Positions 27,692 through 35,399 of a stretch of DNA of 64,000 bases are shown here, piece by piece; position 1 is the first letter of the stretch; each line of letters starts with the position of its first letter. The position numbers and the translations under genes were made by a program. Source of the DNA: an uncultured Dorea sp. (GTDB taxonomy: Bacteria; Bacillota; Clostridia; Lachnospirales; Lachnospiraceae); the NCBI GenBank assembly GCA_948602995.1, contig CAPEBR010000015.1, positions 22,129 through 86,128 of the forward strand. The letters run 5' to 3'. The notes under the pieces were generated by a model. That model saw nothing but the letters and a program-made list of their open reading frames with translations, made no database searches and was not told where the DNA came from.

Positions 27692-28834
27692 GTGGACAAA
27701 ATAAGTGTAAAGATGGCGGATACAGGCTATCGTTCAGGCAGCGTGTCAAAGTCAGACAGCAGTGTGAAGGCAGTAACAGATGATTTCAGAAAGCTGCTGC
27801 AAGGACAGGAACAGCAGACAGACAGCAAAGAAGTATCTAAAAAAGATACCAAAGCAGAGGATAAGACGGAAAAGCCTGCAGAGACAAAGGATGAAAAGAC
27901 CTCAAAAGAGTCCGGGAACAGCACAAAGGAAGTGGCAGAGGAAGAACCTGTTGTACAGGAGAAGACTACACAGACAGAAGTGCTTCTCGCTGCCTATCAG
28001 ATGAATCTGAATATGTGCACGGAGGTTATTCAGGCTGAGCCGCAGATCCAGGAAGAGATACTGACGCCAGTGGTTCAGACAGAGGGCCTTTTAGAGACCG
28101 CAGCAGACGCAGCAGTTCCCCAGATCCAGGAAGCAGCCGGAATACAACAGTCCCAGCTTCCGACAGAGACAGCACAGCCCCAGAACGCCATACAGGACGT
28201 GACAGCAGAGGAAACAGATGAGCCTGCAGCAGAGATCATCAGCACAGTAACAGAGATAAAAGCTCCTGAGAGGAACAACAATTCATCAGGTGCAGAGGAA
28301 CAGTACAATACACAGAGCGGCGGACACCCGGCGGAGCAGGCAGTCCAGGCACCGGCGGCCCAGCCCCATACAGAGGTTCAGGCAGTAAAGCCCCAGGAGC
28401 CGGTAAGGATGTATGTACCCCAGCCAGAGGCACTTCCAGAGAAAGTGACAGACCAGCTTCTTGCGAAGATATCAGAAGGCGTACAGGAATTCGAGATACA
28501 TATCGAGCCCGCAAACCTTGGAAAGATCGCAGTAAAGATTTTGTATCAGGAAGGCCAGGCAACGGTTTCTATCTTCTGTTCCGAAAAGAGAGCGCTTGAC
28601 GTACTGGGACGCAATGCCGGAGAGATCGGCCAGGTAATTGAAAAGAATCTCGGCGGTACAACAACGATTATTGTAGATAAGCAGGAAAATGACTATCTGA
28701 ACCAGCAGAGAGATGAAAATCAGAAAAACGGCCAGAATCCGGATAATGAGCAGCAGAAAGACAACAGACAGGAAACAAGTGCAGAAGATGCAGACCAGTT
28801 CCTGCAGAAGCTAAGGCTCGGACTGACGGGCTAA
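27692..28834 (+). CDS. fliK: flagellar hook-length control protein FliK
   Basis: Secreted molecular ruler of 380 residues. The first 250 residues are a low-complexity Gln/Glu/Thr/Pro-rich linker. The conserved C-terminal domain carries FEIHIEPANLGKIAVKILYQEG and LNQQRDENQKN. I place the start at GTG 27692, which has a near-perfect AAAGGAGGAG site 7 bp away; an in-frame ATG at 27632 (20 residues longer) has a poorly spaced site. Followed by flgD after 25 bp. Confidence 0.85.
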   Translation: MDKISVKMADTGYRSGSVSKSDSSVKAVTDDFRKLLQGQEQQTDSKEVSKKDTKAEDKTEKPAETKDEKTSKESGNSTKEVAEEEPVVQEKTTQTEVLLAAYQMNLNMCTEVIQAEPQIQEEILTPVVQTEGLLETAADAAVPQIQEAAGIQQSQLPTETAQPQNAIQDVTAEETDEPAAEIISTVTEIKAPERNNNSSGAEEQYNTQSGGHPAEQAVQAPAAQPHTEVQAVKPQEPVRMYVPQPEALPEKVTDQLLAKISEGVQEFEIHIEPANLGKIAVKILYQEGQATVSIFCSEKRALDVLGRNAGEIGQVIEKNLGGTTTIIVDKQENDYLNQQRDENQKNGQNPDNEQQKDNRQETSAEDADQFLQKLRLGLTG

Positions 28835-28859
28835 AAAAGAGAAAGGGGACAAAAAAGAA

Positions 28860-29417
28860 ATGGCAGTAGAATCAACCGCTTTCAAAAGCGATTCGGCATT
28901 TGCCTATAACGAATTACTGACAACACAGGCAGGAGCCACATCAGATAATGGCCTGACAACGGACGATTACTGGAAGCTCATGGCAGCACAGCTCCAGTAT
29001 CAGGATATGTCGAATCCGATGGACAACAGCGAGATGATGAACCAGATGGTTCAGATGTCATCCTTAAGCTCCATGACAAAATTATCAGAGGCTATCGCTA
29101 ACTTTTCAACTGTAACGAACAACCTCTCAACCGTAACACTGACAACTTATTCCACAGGTCTTCTTGGAAAAGAGGTTACAGTCGCAATTATGGAGAAGGA
29201 CGAAGAGACGGGCGAGACAAAGATAAAGGAAAAGGTGAAAGGAACTGTAACAGGAGTAGACCTTACAGGCGCAACCTCCGTATATGTAAATGGAAAGAAA
29301 TACGATTTGTCACAGGTTATGGCAGTCGGCGATGTTCCGGAGGAGAAGAAGGAAGAAGACACCACTACATCAGAGGATACAGAGAAAAACGATACAACAA
29401 AAACCAGAACGGTATAA
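28860..29417 (+). CDS. flgD: flagellar hook assembly protein FlgD
   Basis: Hook-cap protein of 185 residues. LTTDDYWKLMAAQLQYQDMSNPMDNSEMMNQMVQMSSLSSM is the FlgD N-terminal signature, spread over residues 30-70. The C-terminal part is short and ends in a Glu/Thr-rich tail without the full fibronectin-like domain, as in many Firmicutes. Confidence 0.92.
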   Translation: MAVESTAFKSDSAFAYNELLTTQAGATSDNGLTTDDYWKLMAAQLQYQDMSNPMDNSEMMNQMVQMSSLSSMTKLSEAIANFSTVTNNLSTVTLTTYSTGLLGKEVTVAIMEKDEETGETKIKEKVKGTVTGVDLTGATSVYVNGKKYDLSQVMAVGDVPEEKKEEDTTTSEDTEKNDTTKTRTV

Positions 29418-29432
29418 AAAGGTCGGTGTTGA

Positions 29433-29825
29433 ATGATGAGTAGAGTCAATCAAATTACAAGTGCCAATTCCTTAAGACTGCAGCATGCACAGGCAGGCCT
29501 GCCGGCAGGAGGGAGCACAGACAATAACGTCCAATTTGCAGAGCTTCTACGACAAGAGGTAAATAAGCCCAGGTCCGTTCAGTTTTCGAAGCATGCGGCA
29601 CTCAGGGTACAGGAGAGGGGAATCGAGATGACAGACACTCTGCTAAGCGACCTGAACCAGGCAGTGCAAAAGGCACAGGCCAAGGGAGCAAAAGACGTAG
29701 TCGTAATCGGCAAGAGCGGTGCATTTATAGTAAATGTTCCGAATAACGTAGTCATAACGACCATGTCAGGAGCAGAGATGAAAGACAACATTTTTACAAA
29801 CATTGACAGCGCTGTCTTAATATAA
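29433..29825 (+). CDS. flagellar operon protein, TIGR02530 type
   Basis: A 130-residue protein with VQFSKHAALRVQERGIEMTD and VIGKSGAFIVNVPNNVVITTM, the pattern of the small TIGR02530 family found between flgD and flgE in Clostridia and Bacillus. Its molecular role is not established; it may act in hook assembly. Double ATG start at 29433/29436. Confidence 0.85.
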   Translation: MMSRVNQITSANSLRLQHAQAGLPAGGSTDNNVQFAELLRQEVNKPRSVQFSKHAALRVQERGIEMTDTLLSDLNQAVQKAQAKGAKDVVVIGKSGAFIVNVPNNVVITTMSGAEMKDNIFTNIDSAVLI

Positions 29826-29850
29826 GCCGGACCATTTCATGGAGGTTTTC

Positions 29851-29873
29851 GCGTCTGTACGACTTACAGACGC
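29851..29873 (+). other. 9-bp perfect hairpin before flgE
   Basis: GCGTCTGTA (29851-29859) and TACAGACGC (29865-29873), loop of 5 nt, within the 86-bp gap between the TIGR02530 gene and flgE. No T run. A possible mRNA processing or stability element for the abundant hook protein. Confidence 0.4.
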
Positions 29874-29911
29874 AAGGACAGCAGAAGAAAAAAGAAAGGG
29901 AGTAATGAAAT

Positions 29912-31210
29912 ATGGTCAGATCAATGGTTGCAGCAGTCGCAGGACTGAAAACACACCAGTCAAAGATGGATGTAATAGGTAACAATATTGCAAATGTAAA
30001 TACATGGGGCTTTAAATCCTATAGCTTTAACTTCCAGGATTCCATGTATGCAAACTCAATCAATGGTTCGGGCGGAGATGTATTATCGGGCGGAGCCGGC
30101 GGACGTAACGCATCCCAGGTAGGATACGGTTCCCAGCTATCCTCCATTACCAACGAATTTGGAACTGGAGCACCGTCGCCATCCTCCAACCCACTGGACT
30201 GTATGATTGACGGAACAGGCTTTTTCCTGGTAGGTAACATGGTAAACGGAACTTTCACAAACGTGGCAGATTCCGGCCTGTACCTGTCCCGTGTAGGAAT
30301 CTTCCGCGTAGACAACAACGGCTATCTGGTAGATGACCAGAGAAGCTACGTATACGGCTACGCCGTAACCGAAGGAACCGGAATCCCTGAGATCCCGGCA
30401 GCAAAAAGTACTTACCTCGCAGAAGGAGCAACGATAACATACAGTGCGGGAACCGGAACAAACGGCCTGAATGTTGTCACAATCGGTGGTGTAAGAGTTG
30501 AAACAAGTCTCGAACTTGGACCAAACAGCCGTGACGCAGATTATAAAGATGTATTTGAACAATGGATCAGAGTAGCAGGCGCTGATACGAATCTTCAGGC
30601 TTATAATTTTAGTTTCGAAGGCGTTAATGAGACGATGACAAATGGAACCAGCGCAAGGATAAACATCAAGATAGAAGCTAAGGCAACGGGAAACAATGAC
30701 AATGCAGTTTCTGCTTTGGCAACAAACACCTTTGGCGCTACAGCAGCAACCCAGAGAATCGCAGGAGCATCCTGGGTTCCCAGCGTTCCGGCAAAATATG
30801 AGAACGACCTGTCCGCTATCAAGATACCAAACGATCCGGACACAAACCAGCCCTACGAGATCCAGAGCTACAAGATCAACGAGGACGGAACCATCATCGG
30901 TGTTGACAAACAGAACCGGACCATAGCAATCGGACAGCTTGCTCTTGTAACCGTAGAGAACCCGAATGGCCTTGAGAAAACCAGCGGCTATTACTACACT
31001 CCAGGCGCCAACGCCGGAGACGTAGAAGCAATGAAGCCAAACGGCGGTCCGTCCGGCAAGATCCTCGGCGGCTACCTGGAGATGGCAAACGTAGACCTGG
31101 CAAACGAATTCTCCAACATGATCACTTGTCAGAGAGGATTCCAGGCCAACTCCAAGATCATCACCGTCACCGACGAGATGCTCTCAGAGCTGGTAAACAT
31201 GAAGAGATAA
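29912..31210 (+). CDS. flgE: flagellar hook protein FlgE
   Basis: Hook subunit of 432 residues. The N-terminus MVRSMVAAVAGLKTHQSKMD continues as VIGNNIANVNTWGFKS, and the C-terminus has LANEFSNMITCQRGFQANSKII, both typical of the rod/hook axial family. The ATG follows AAAGGGAG. Codons here end in C more often (ATC, ACC, CTC) than in neighbouring basal-body genes, which fits high expression. Confidence 0.93.
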   Translation: MVRSMVAAVAGLKTHQSKMDVIGNNIANVNTWGFKSYSFNFQDSMYANSINGSGGDVLSGGAGGRNASQVGYGSQLSSITNEFGTGAPSPSSNPLDCMIDGTGFFLVGNMVNGTFTNVADSGLYLSRVGIFRVDNNGYLVDDQRSYVYGYAVTEGTGIPEIPAAKSTYLAEGATITYSAGTGTNGLNVVTIGGVRVETSLELGPNSRDADYKDVFEQWIRVAGADTNLQAYNFSFEGVNETMTNGTSARINIKIEAKATGNNDNAVSALATNTFGATAATQRIAGASWVPSVPAKYENDLSAIKIPNDPDTNQPYEIQSYKINEDGTIIGVDKQNRTIAIGQLALVTVENPNGLEKTSGYYYTPGANAGDVEAMKPNGGPSGKILGGYLEMANVDLANEFSNMITCQRGFQANSKIITVTDEMLSELVNMKR

Positions 31211-31338
31211 TGTAACCAGTAACTAGTAACTATTCAGCAGAACTGCGATTTATAGCAGACTGTAAAAAACTATTTATCAAACCAGTTACAAAAACCAACG
31301 CAAGAAATAAAAACCACATACAATGCAACCCACGGGAA

Positions 31339-31520
31339 AACGGGCGTCCGGCAAACCTAAGTCTGCAGCGCCCGCCCCCGCGGAATAAGAAGTTCCCCTT
31401 CCGGGCAGCCAACAAACCAAAACCGGCAGCGCCGCCCCACGGAATACATTACCGTACCGGGCAGCCATAAAAGAACCAGCAACACCCGCCCCGCGGAATA
31501 TGTTGCCGTACCGGGCAGCC
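31339..31520. repeat. GC-rich degenerate tandem repeat between flgE and flbD
   Basis: Three to four imperfect units of 54-59 bp. GGAATA recurs at 31382, 31441 and 31495, and CCGGGCAGCC recurs ending at 31410, 31466 and 31520, with CCCGCCCC(G/A)CGGAATA-like stretches between. The 405-bp gap 31211-31615 has no gene I can support on either strand; open frames on the minus strand only translate the repeat (ARYGN-FRGA). Confidence 0.7.
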
Positions 31521-31615
31521 GGCAAACAGCAGCTTCGTGCAGAACTCTGTCCCTCCCCACGCCCCGGAACCCAACAAATTTATAGTTGCATTTGAAATGT
31601 AAAAGGAAGTGTGTT

Positions 31616-31810
31616 ATGATAGTGCTGACGAAGCTCAATAATCAACAAGTTTTACTTAATTCCAGCCAGATCGAAGCCGTTGAGCTCATTCCCGAGTCCA
31701 AGGTTGTAATGATGAACGGCAAATTCTACCTGGTAAAGGAAAGTGCAGAAGAGATTATAGAGAAGACGATAGAGTACAATGGTAAGATCCATTGTTACCA
31801 CGCAGAATAG
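31616..31810 (+). CDS. flbD: flagellar protein FlbD
   Basis: A 64-residue protein (MIVLTKLNNQQVLLNSSQIE, then KVVMMNGKFYLVKES) of the small FlbD/SwrD family. In Bacillus SwrD raises motor power next to the stator genes. I start at ATG 31616, with AAGGAAG 7 bp upstream, rather than further upstream. It precedes motA, as in many Firmicutes. Confidence 0.9.
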   Translation: MIVLTKLNNQQVLLNSSQIEAVELIPESKVVMMNGKFYLVKESAEEIIEKTIEYNGKIHCYHAE

Positions 31811-31837
31811 ATAAGAGATTAGGACGGTGAAGATAAC

Positions 31838-32647
31838 ATGGATATTACAACAATTTTAGGTTTAGTAATAGGAATTGTACTGATTGTAGTTGTTGGTATT
31901 ACGCCTCCCAAGCTAGGAAACTTCTGGGACGCGGAAAGTGTCGCAATCGTACTCGGAGGTACTATATCAGCGCTGATTTCAAGTTATCCGGTCAGCATGC
32001 TGAAGACCTTACCAAAGCATTTTAAGATGGTTGTCCAGGGGAATAAGTATAATATTGGCGCGCTTGTAGATACATTAGAAGAGATGGCGCAGCTTGCAAG
32101 GAAGAATGGTCTGCTTGCCCTGGAAGAGAAAGCGAATGAGATAGAGGATCCATTTTTCAAGTCAGCTATTATGCTCATTGTGGATGCAACTGAGCCTGAA
32201 GAGGTACGGTCTCTCCTTGAGAATGAGATAGACGCCATGTCTGACAGGCACGGAGAGGGGATTGGATTTTACGAGAAGGGTTCGGCTGTTGCGCCGGCGT
32301 TTGGTATGATTGGAACGCTTGTCGGACTGGTTAACATGCTCAAAGCTATGAATATCGAAGAAGGAGGCGCCGGGGATCTGGGTCCTGCCATGGCAACAGC
32401 GCTTATCACGACATTTTATGGCTGTATACTAGCACATATGCTATTTTCACCGATTGCCAATAAGCTTAAGATTAGAAATGAAGACGAGTTACTGTATAAA
32501 CAGGTTATGATAGAAGGTATTCTGGCTATTCAGGCAGGGGACAATCCGAAGTTCCTGAAAGAAAAGCTTGTTACATACGTTTCCCAAAAAGAGCGTGGTA
32601 AGATTCTTAACCAGGAATCAGGCGGGAAAAAAGAAAAAGAGGAGTAA
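31838..32647 (+). CDS. motA: flagellar motor stator protein MotA
   Basis: Stator subunit of 269 residues with four membrane helices and a large cytoplasmic loop. Signatures are ESVAIVLGGTISALISSYP, FFKSAIMLIVDATEPEEVR and MIGTLVGLVNMLKAMN. The C-terminal tail is Lys/Glu-rich. It is followed by motB after 3 bp. Confidence 0.95.
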   Translation: MDITTILGLVIGIVLIVVVGITPPKLGNFWDAESVAIVLGGTISALISSYPVSMLKTLPKHFKMVVQGNKYNIGALVDTLEEMAQLARKNGLLALEEKANEIEDPFFKSAIMLIVDATEPEEVRSLLENEIDAMSDRHGEGIGFYEKGSAVAPAFGMIGTLVGLVNMLKAMNIEEGGAGDLGPAMATALITTFYGCILAHMLFSPIANKLKIRNEDELLYKQVMIEGILAIQAGDNPKFLKEKLVTYVSQKERGKILNQESGGKKEKEE

Positions 32648-32650
32648 AAT

Positions 32651-33415
32651 ATGGGTAAGAGAAAGAAAGATTCCGGTGGCGGTGGCGGCGCAAACTGGAT
32701 GGACACATATGGCGACCTTGTAACATTGCTGCTGTGTTTCTTTGTGCTTCTTTATTCCATTTCTACCGTGGATCAGGCAAAATGGGTGCAGATTGTCAAA
32801 AGCTTTAATCCAGATGCGAGAGAGATCTCGCAGATTGCAGACGATCCGGATGTTGACGGAGTAGAAGAGATTCCCGGAGGCCTGGATAACAATCTAGAAA
32901 AGATAGATGAATTTGACGAATTATATGACAGCCTGAAGGAAGCAGTAGAACAGGCGGGGCTTGACGGAGAGGTAGAATTGTTTAAAGGAGACGGATATAC
33001 ATTTATTACCTTCCGTGATAATGTGTTCTTCGATGGAGACAGCTCCATTATTAAATCAGGTGGTGCGAAGATTTTAAAGCAGTTTTCTTCTATCATCGCA
33101 GCTGTCAGCACCACCGTAAAGGAAATTCAAGTGTTAGGGCATACGACCCAGGCTGATCCGAATGAGGTGAATGAGCCTGTGGGCGACCGTGTACTTTCGG
33201 CAGAGCGTGCTGCGAGGGTTGCAGCCTTTATTCAGACACGGTCAAAGGTTCCGCCAAAACATATTGTGTCGATTGGATACGGGCAGTTTCGCCCCATTGC
33301 TCCGTTCGATACAGAGGAAAACCGCTCGAAAAACCGAAGAGTTGAGTTATTGATTACGAAGTCCGATTCCGTAGAGCAGAGTCTTGAACAATACTATGAG
33401 GATATGGGCCGTTAA
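32651..33415 (+). CDS. motB: flagellar motor stator protein MotB
   Basis: Stator subunit of 254 residues with one membrane helix. The ion-binding Asp is most likely D22 in WMDTYGDLVTLLLCFFVLL. The OmpA-like peptidoglycan-binding domain (VLGHTTQADP, LSAERAARVAAFI, IGYGQFRPIAPFDTEENRSKNRRVE) is complete. Ion type (H+ or Na+) cannot be decided from sequence alone. Confidence 0.95.
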   Translation: MGKRKKDSGGGGGANWMDTYGDLVTLLLCFFVLLYSISTVDQAKWVQIVKSFNPDAREISQIADDPDVDGVEEIPGGLDNNLEKIDEFDELYDSLKEAVEQAGLDGEVELFKGDGYTFITFRDNVFFDGDSSIIKSGGAKILKQFSSIIAAVSTTVKEIQVLGHTTQADPNEVNEPVGDRVLSAERAARVAAFIQTRSKVPPKHIVSIGYGQFRPIAPFDTEENRSKNRRVELLITKSDSVEQSLEQYYEDMGR

Positions 33416-33441
33416 GAAAGAAATGAAAGTGGGAGTTTAGA

Positions 33442-34485
33442 ATGGCAGATGTATTATCACAGAGTCAGATAGACGCTCTGCTGAATTCAATGCAAAATGG
33501 AGGAGATACACAGAGCAGTGCCCCCGAAGAGCCGAAGAAAGAGGAAAAAGAGTATCGGAAGTATGACTTCTTTAGTCCAAAAAAATATACAAAGGATAAG
33601 CTTAAGATGCTTCAGAGCATCTATGACAACTATTCCAGAATTGCAGCCTCACACATTAACGGACTATTCCGGGTGGCAAGCGAGGTGGAGGTTGTAGGAG
33701 TCGAGGAGCAGAGATTTTATGAATTCGGCAATGCATTAAATGAGACAGACGTCATCACCCTGGCGAACGTAGACCTTTTAGATCATTCTTCGAATCCTCC
33801 TATGGTGTTTCATATTGCGCCCACCCTTATGGGGGGCATGATAGACCGAATGCTTGGAGGAATGGGAACGGATATGTCAGTAGATATGTCTTATACCTAT
33901 ACGGATCTTGAATTGGATTTGTATGCAAAGATCATCCGGTATCTGGTAGCGATTACAGGGGATGTCTGGGCAAACTATACTGAGATGACAGCAGAGTTTG
34001 ACCGTATAGAGGAGAACCCGAGCATGTTTCAGGGGATCAGCGTAGACGAGACGGTTGTTATTGTCATGCTGAGAATTCAGATGGGAGATATTGAAGGAGC
34101 CATGAATATATGTATTCCTGGAACATTGCTGAGCAATATATTTGAAATTATTGATAAGACGAAGCACCTGGCGAATAAGACAGGACAGATGCTTCGGAGC
34201 AACCGGGACGATATTCTGGAGAGTATCAGAGAATCCAAGATGGATGTTATGGCACAGCTTGGCGTTGCGCAGCTTAGTCTGGATGACGTCTACAACTTAC
34301 ATGTAGGAGATGTCATTGACCTGAATAAGCCGCAGAATTCGCTGATCTCTCTGTATGTAGAGGGACAGCCCTGGTTCAACGGCCAGCTTGGCGTACATAA
34401 TAAGAATGTTGCGGTTAAGATCGAAAATCGTATACTGAAACCAAATGAAATTGATGTGGCAGCACTATTACCAGATCAATCCTAA
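33442..34485 (+). CDS. fliM: flagellar motor switch protein FliM
   Basis: C-ring protein of 347 residues. The N-terminal CheY-P-binding peptide is LSQSQIDALLNSM (residues 5-17). The middle CheC-like domain (GGMIDRMLGGMGTD) and a C-terminal FliN-like domain (VGDVIDLNKPQNSLISLYVEGQPWF) follow. Neighbours are motB upstream and cheY downstream. Confidence 0.95.
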   Translation: MADVLSQSQIDALLNSMQNGGDTQSSAPEEPKKEEKEYRKYDFFSPKKYTKDKLKMLQSIYDNYSRIAASHINGLFRVASEVEVVGVEEQRFYEFGNALNETDVITLANVDLLDHSSNPPMVFHIAPTLMGGMIDRMLGGMGTDMSVDMSYTYTDLELDLYAKIIRYLVAITGDVWANYTEMTAEFDRIEENPSMFQGISVDETVVIVMLRIQMGDIEGAMNICIPGTLLSNIFEIIDKTKHLANKTGQMLRSNRDDILESIRESKMDVMAQLGVAQLSLDDVYNLHVGDVIDLNKPQNSLISLYVEGQPWFNGQLGVHNKNVAVKIENRILKPNEIDVAALLPDQS

Positions 34486-34538
34486 AGATTGTCTGAGTAT
34501 ATAAATTACAATGAGAATAAAAAGTGAGGTAAAAGAAA

Positions 34539-34898
34539 ATGGCGAAAATTCTATTAGTAGATGATGCAGCGTTTATGAGAATGATGTTAAAGACTACGTT
34601 AACACAGGCAGGCTATACGGATCTTATCGAAGCAGAGGACGGCGCAAAGGCTGTAGAGATATATACTGCCGAAAGACCGGATCTTGTATTCATGGATATT
34701 ACAATGCCGAACAAGGATGGGCTGGAGACATTAAAGGAGATTAAAGCACTAGACCCGAATGCAACAATTGTTATGTGCTCTGCCATGGGTCAGGAGACAA
34801 TGGTTATGGATTCCATCAAATCAGGAGCGAAGGACTTTATTGTAAAGCCGTTCAAACCGGAGCGTATTCTGTCTACAGTTAAGAAGATCCTTGGTTAA
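34539..34898 (+). CDS. cheY: chemotaxis response regulator CheY
   Basis: A stand-alone receiver domain of 119 residues: acidic pair D8/D9, phospho-acceptor D53 (FMDITMPNKDG), S81 and K103 (VKPFKP). It links receptor signalling to the switch by binding FliM. Its place between fliM and flgC/fliY supports a role in chemotaxis and not in transcription. Confidence 0.93.
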   Translation: MAKILLVDDAAFMRMMLKTTLTQAGYTDLIEAEDGAKAVEIYTAERPDLVFMDITMPNKDGLETLKEIKALDPNATIVMCSAMGQETMVMDSIKSGAKDFIVKPFKPERILSTVKKILG

Positions 34899-34919
34899 TA
34901 AAATTAAGGAGGAGCAGAT

Positions 34920-35360
34920 ATGTCTTTTTTAGATTCATTTGATATCAGCGCGTCGGGACTGACGGCTGAGAGGCAGCGTCTGGATATTGCTGCCGAGAAT
35001 CTTGCGAATACGAACACAACAAGAACGGAGAGCGGCGGGACGTACAGACGGAAGATGGTTGTACTTCAGGAGATCCCGCAGACCTCTTTCCGTTCGAGAT
35101 TTAATAGCATTCTGAACAGGACAGCATCTAAGGGCGGCGTACAAGTGACAGAGATTGTGGAGGATCAGAGGGATCTTAACCCGGTCTACAATCCGGATCA
35201 CCCGGATGCAGATGAAGACGGCTACGTTATGATGCCGAATGTAGACCCTGTAAAGGAGACGATAGACGGAATGTCTGCAACCCGCTCCTATGAGGCGAAC
35301 ATTACAGCATTTAATGCGATGAAGCTGATGGCTCAGAAAGCATTGGATATTGGAAAATAG
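34920..35360 (+). CDS. flgC: flagellar basal-body rod protein FlgC (displaced)
   Basis: Rod protein of 146 residues: SFLDSFDISASGLTAERQRL, then IAAENLANTNTTRTESGGTYRRK. The C-terminus has VDPVKETIDGMSATRSYEANI and the typical closing helix. These are clear FlgC features. In almost all Firmicutes flgC follows flgB; here it lies between cheY and fliY, 13 kb from flgB. AAGGAGGAG precedes the ATG. Confidence 0.94.
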   Translation: MSFLDSFDISASGLTAERQRLDIAAENLANTNTTRTESGGTYRRKMVVLQEIPQTSFRSRFNSILNRTASKGGVQVTEIVEDQRDLNPVYNPDHPDADEDGYVMMPNVDPVKETIDGMSATRSYEANITAFNAMKLMAQKALDIGK

Positions 35361-35399
35361 AACTAGGGGTGGTTTTCCCGGAAGGAGAGAAAGGTTAGT

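Noticed and set aside
31230..31638. Minus-strand open frames in the flgE-flbD gap with ARYGN-FRGA repeats
   Set aside because: Several overlapping frames stay open only because of the GC-rich tandem repeat; no ribosome site, no familiar domain.
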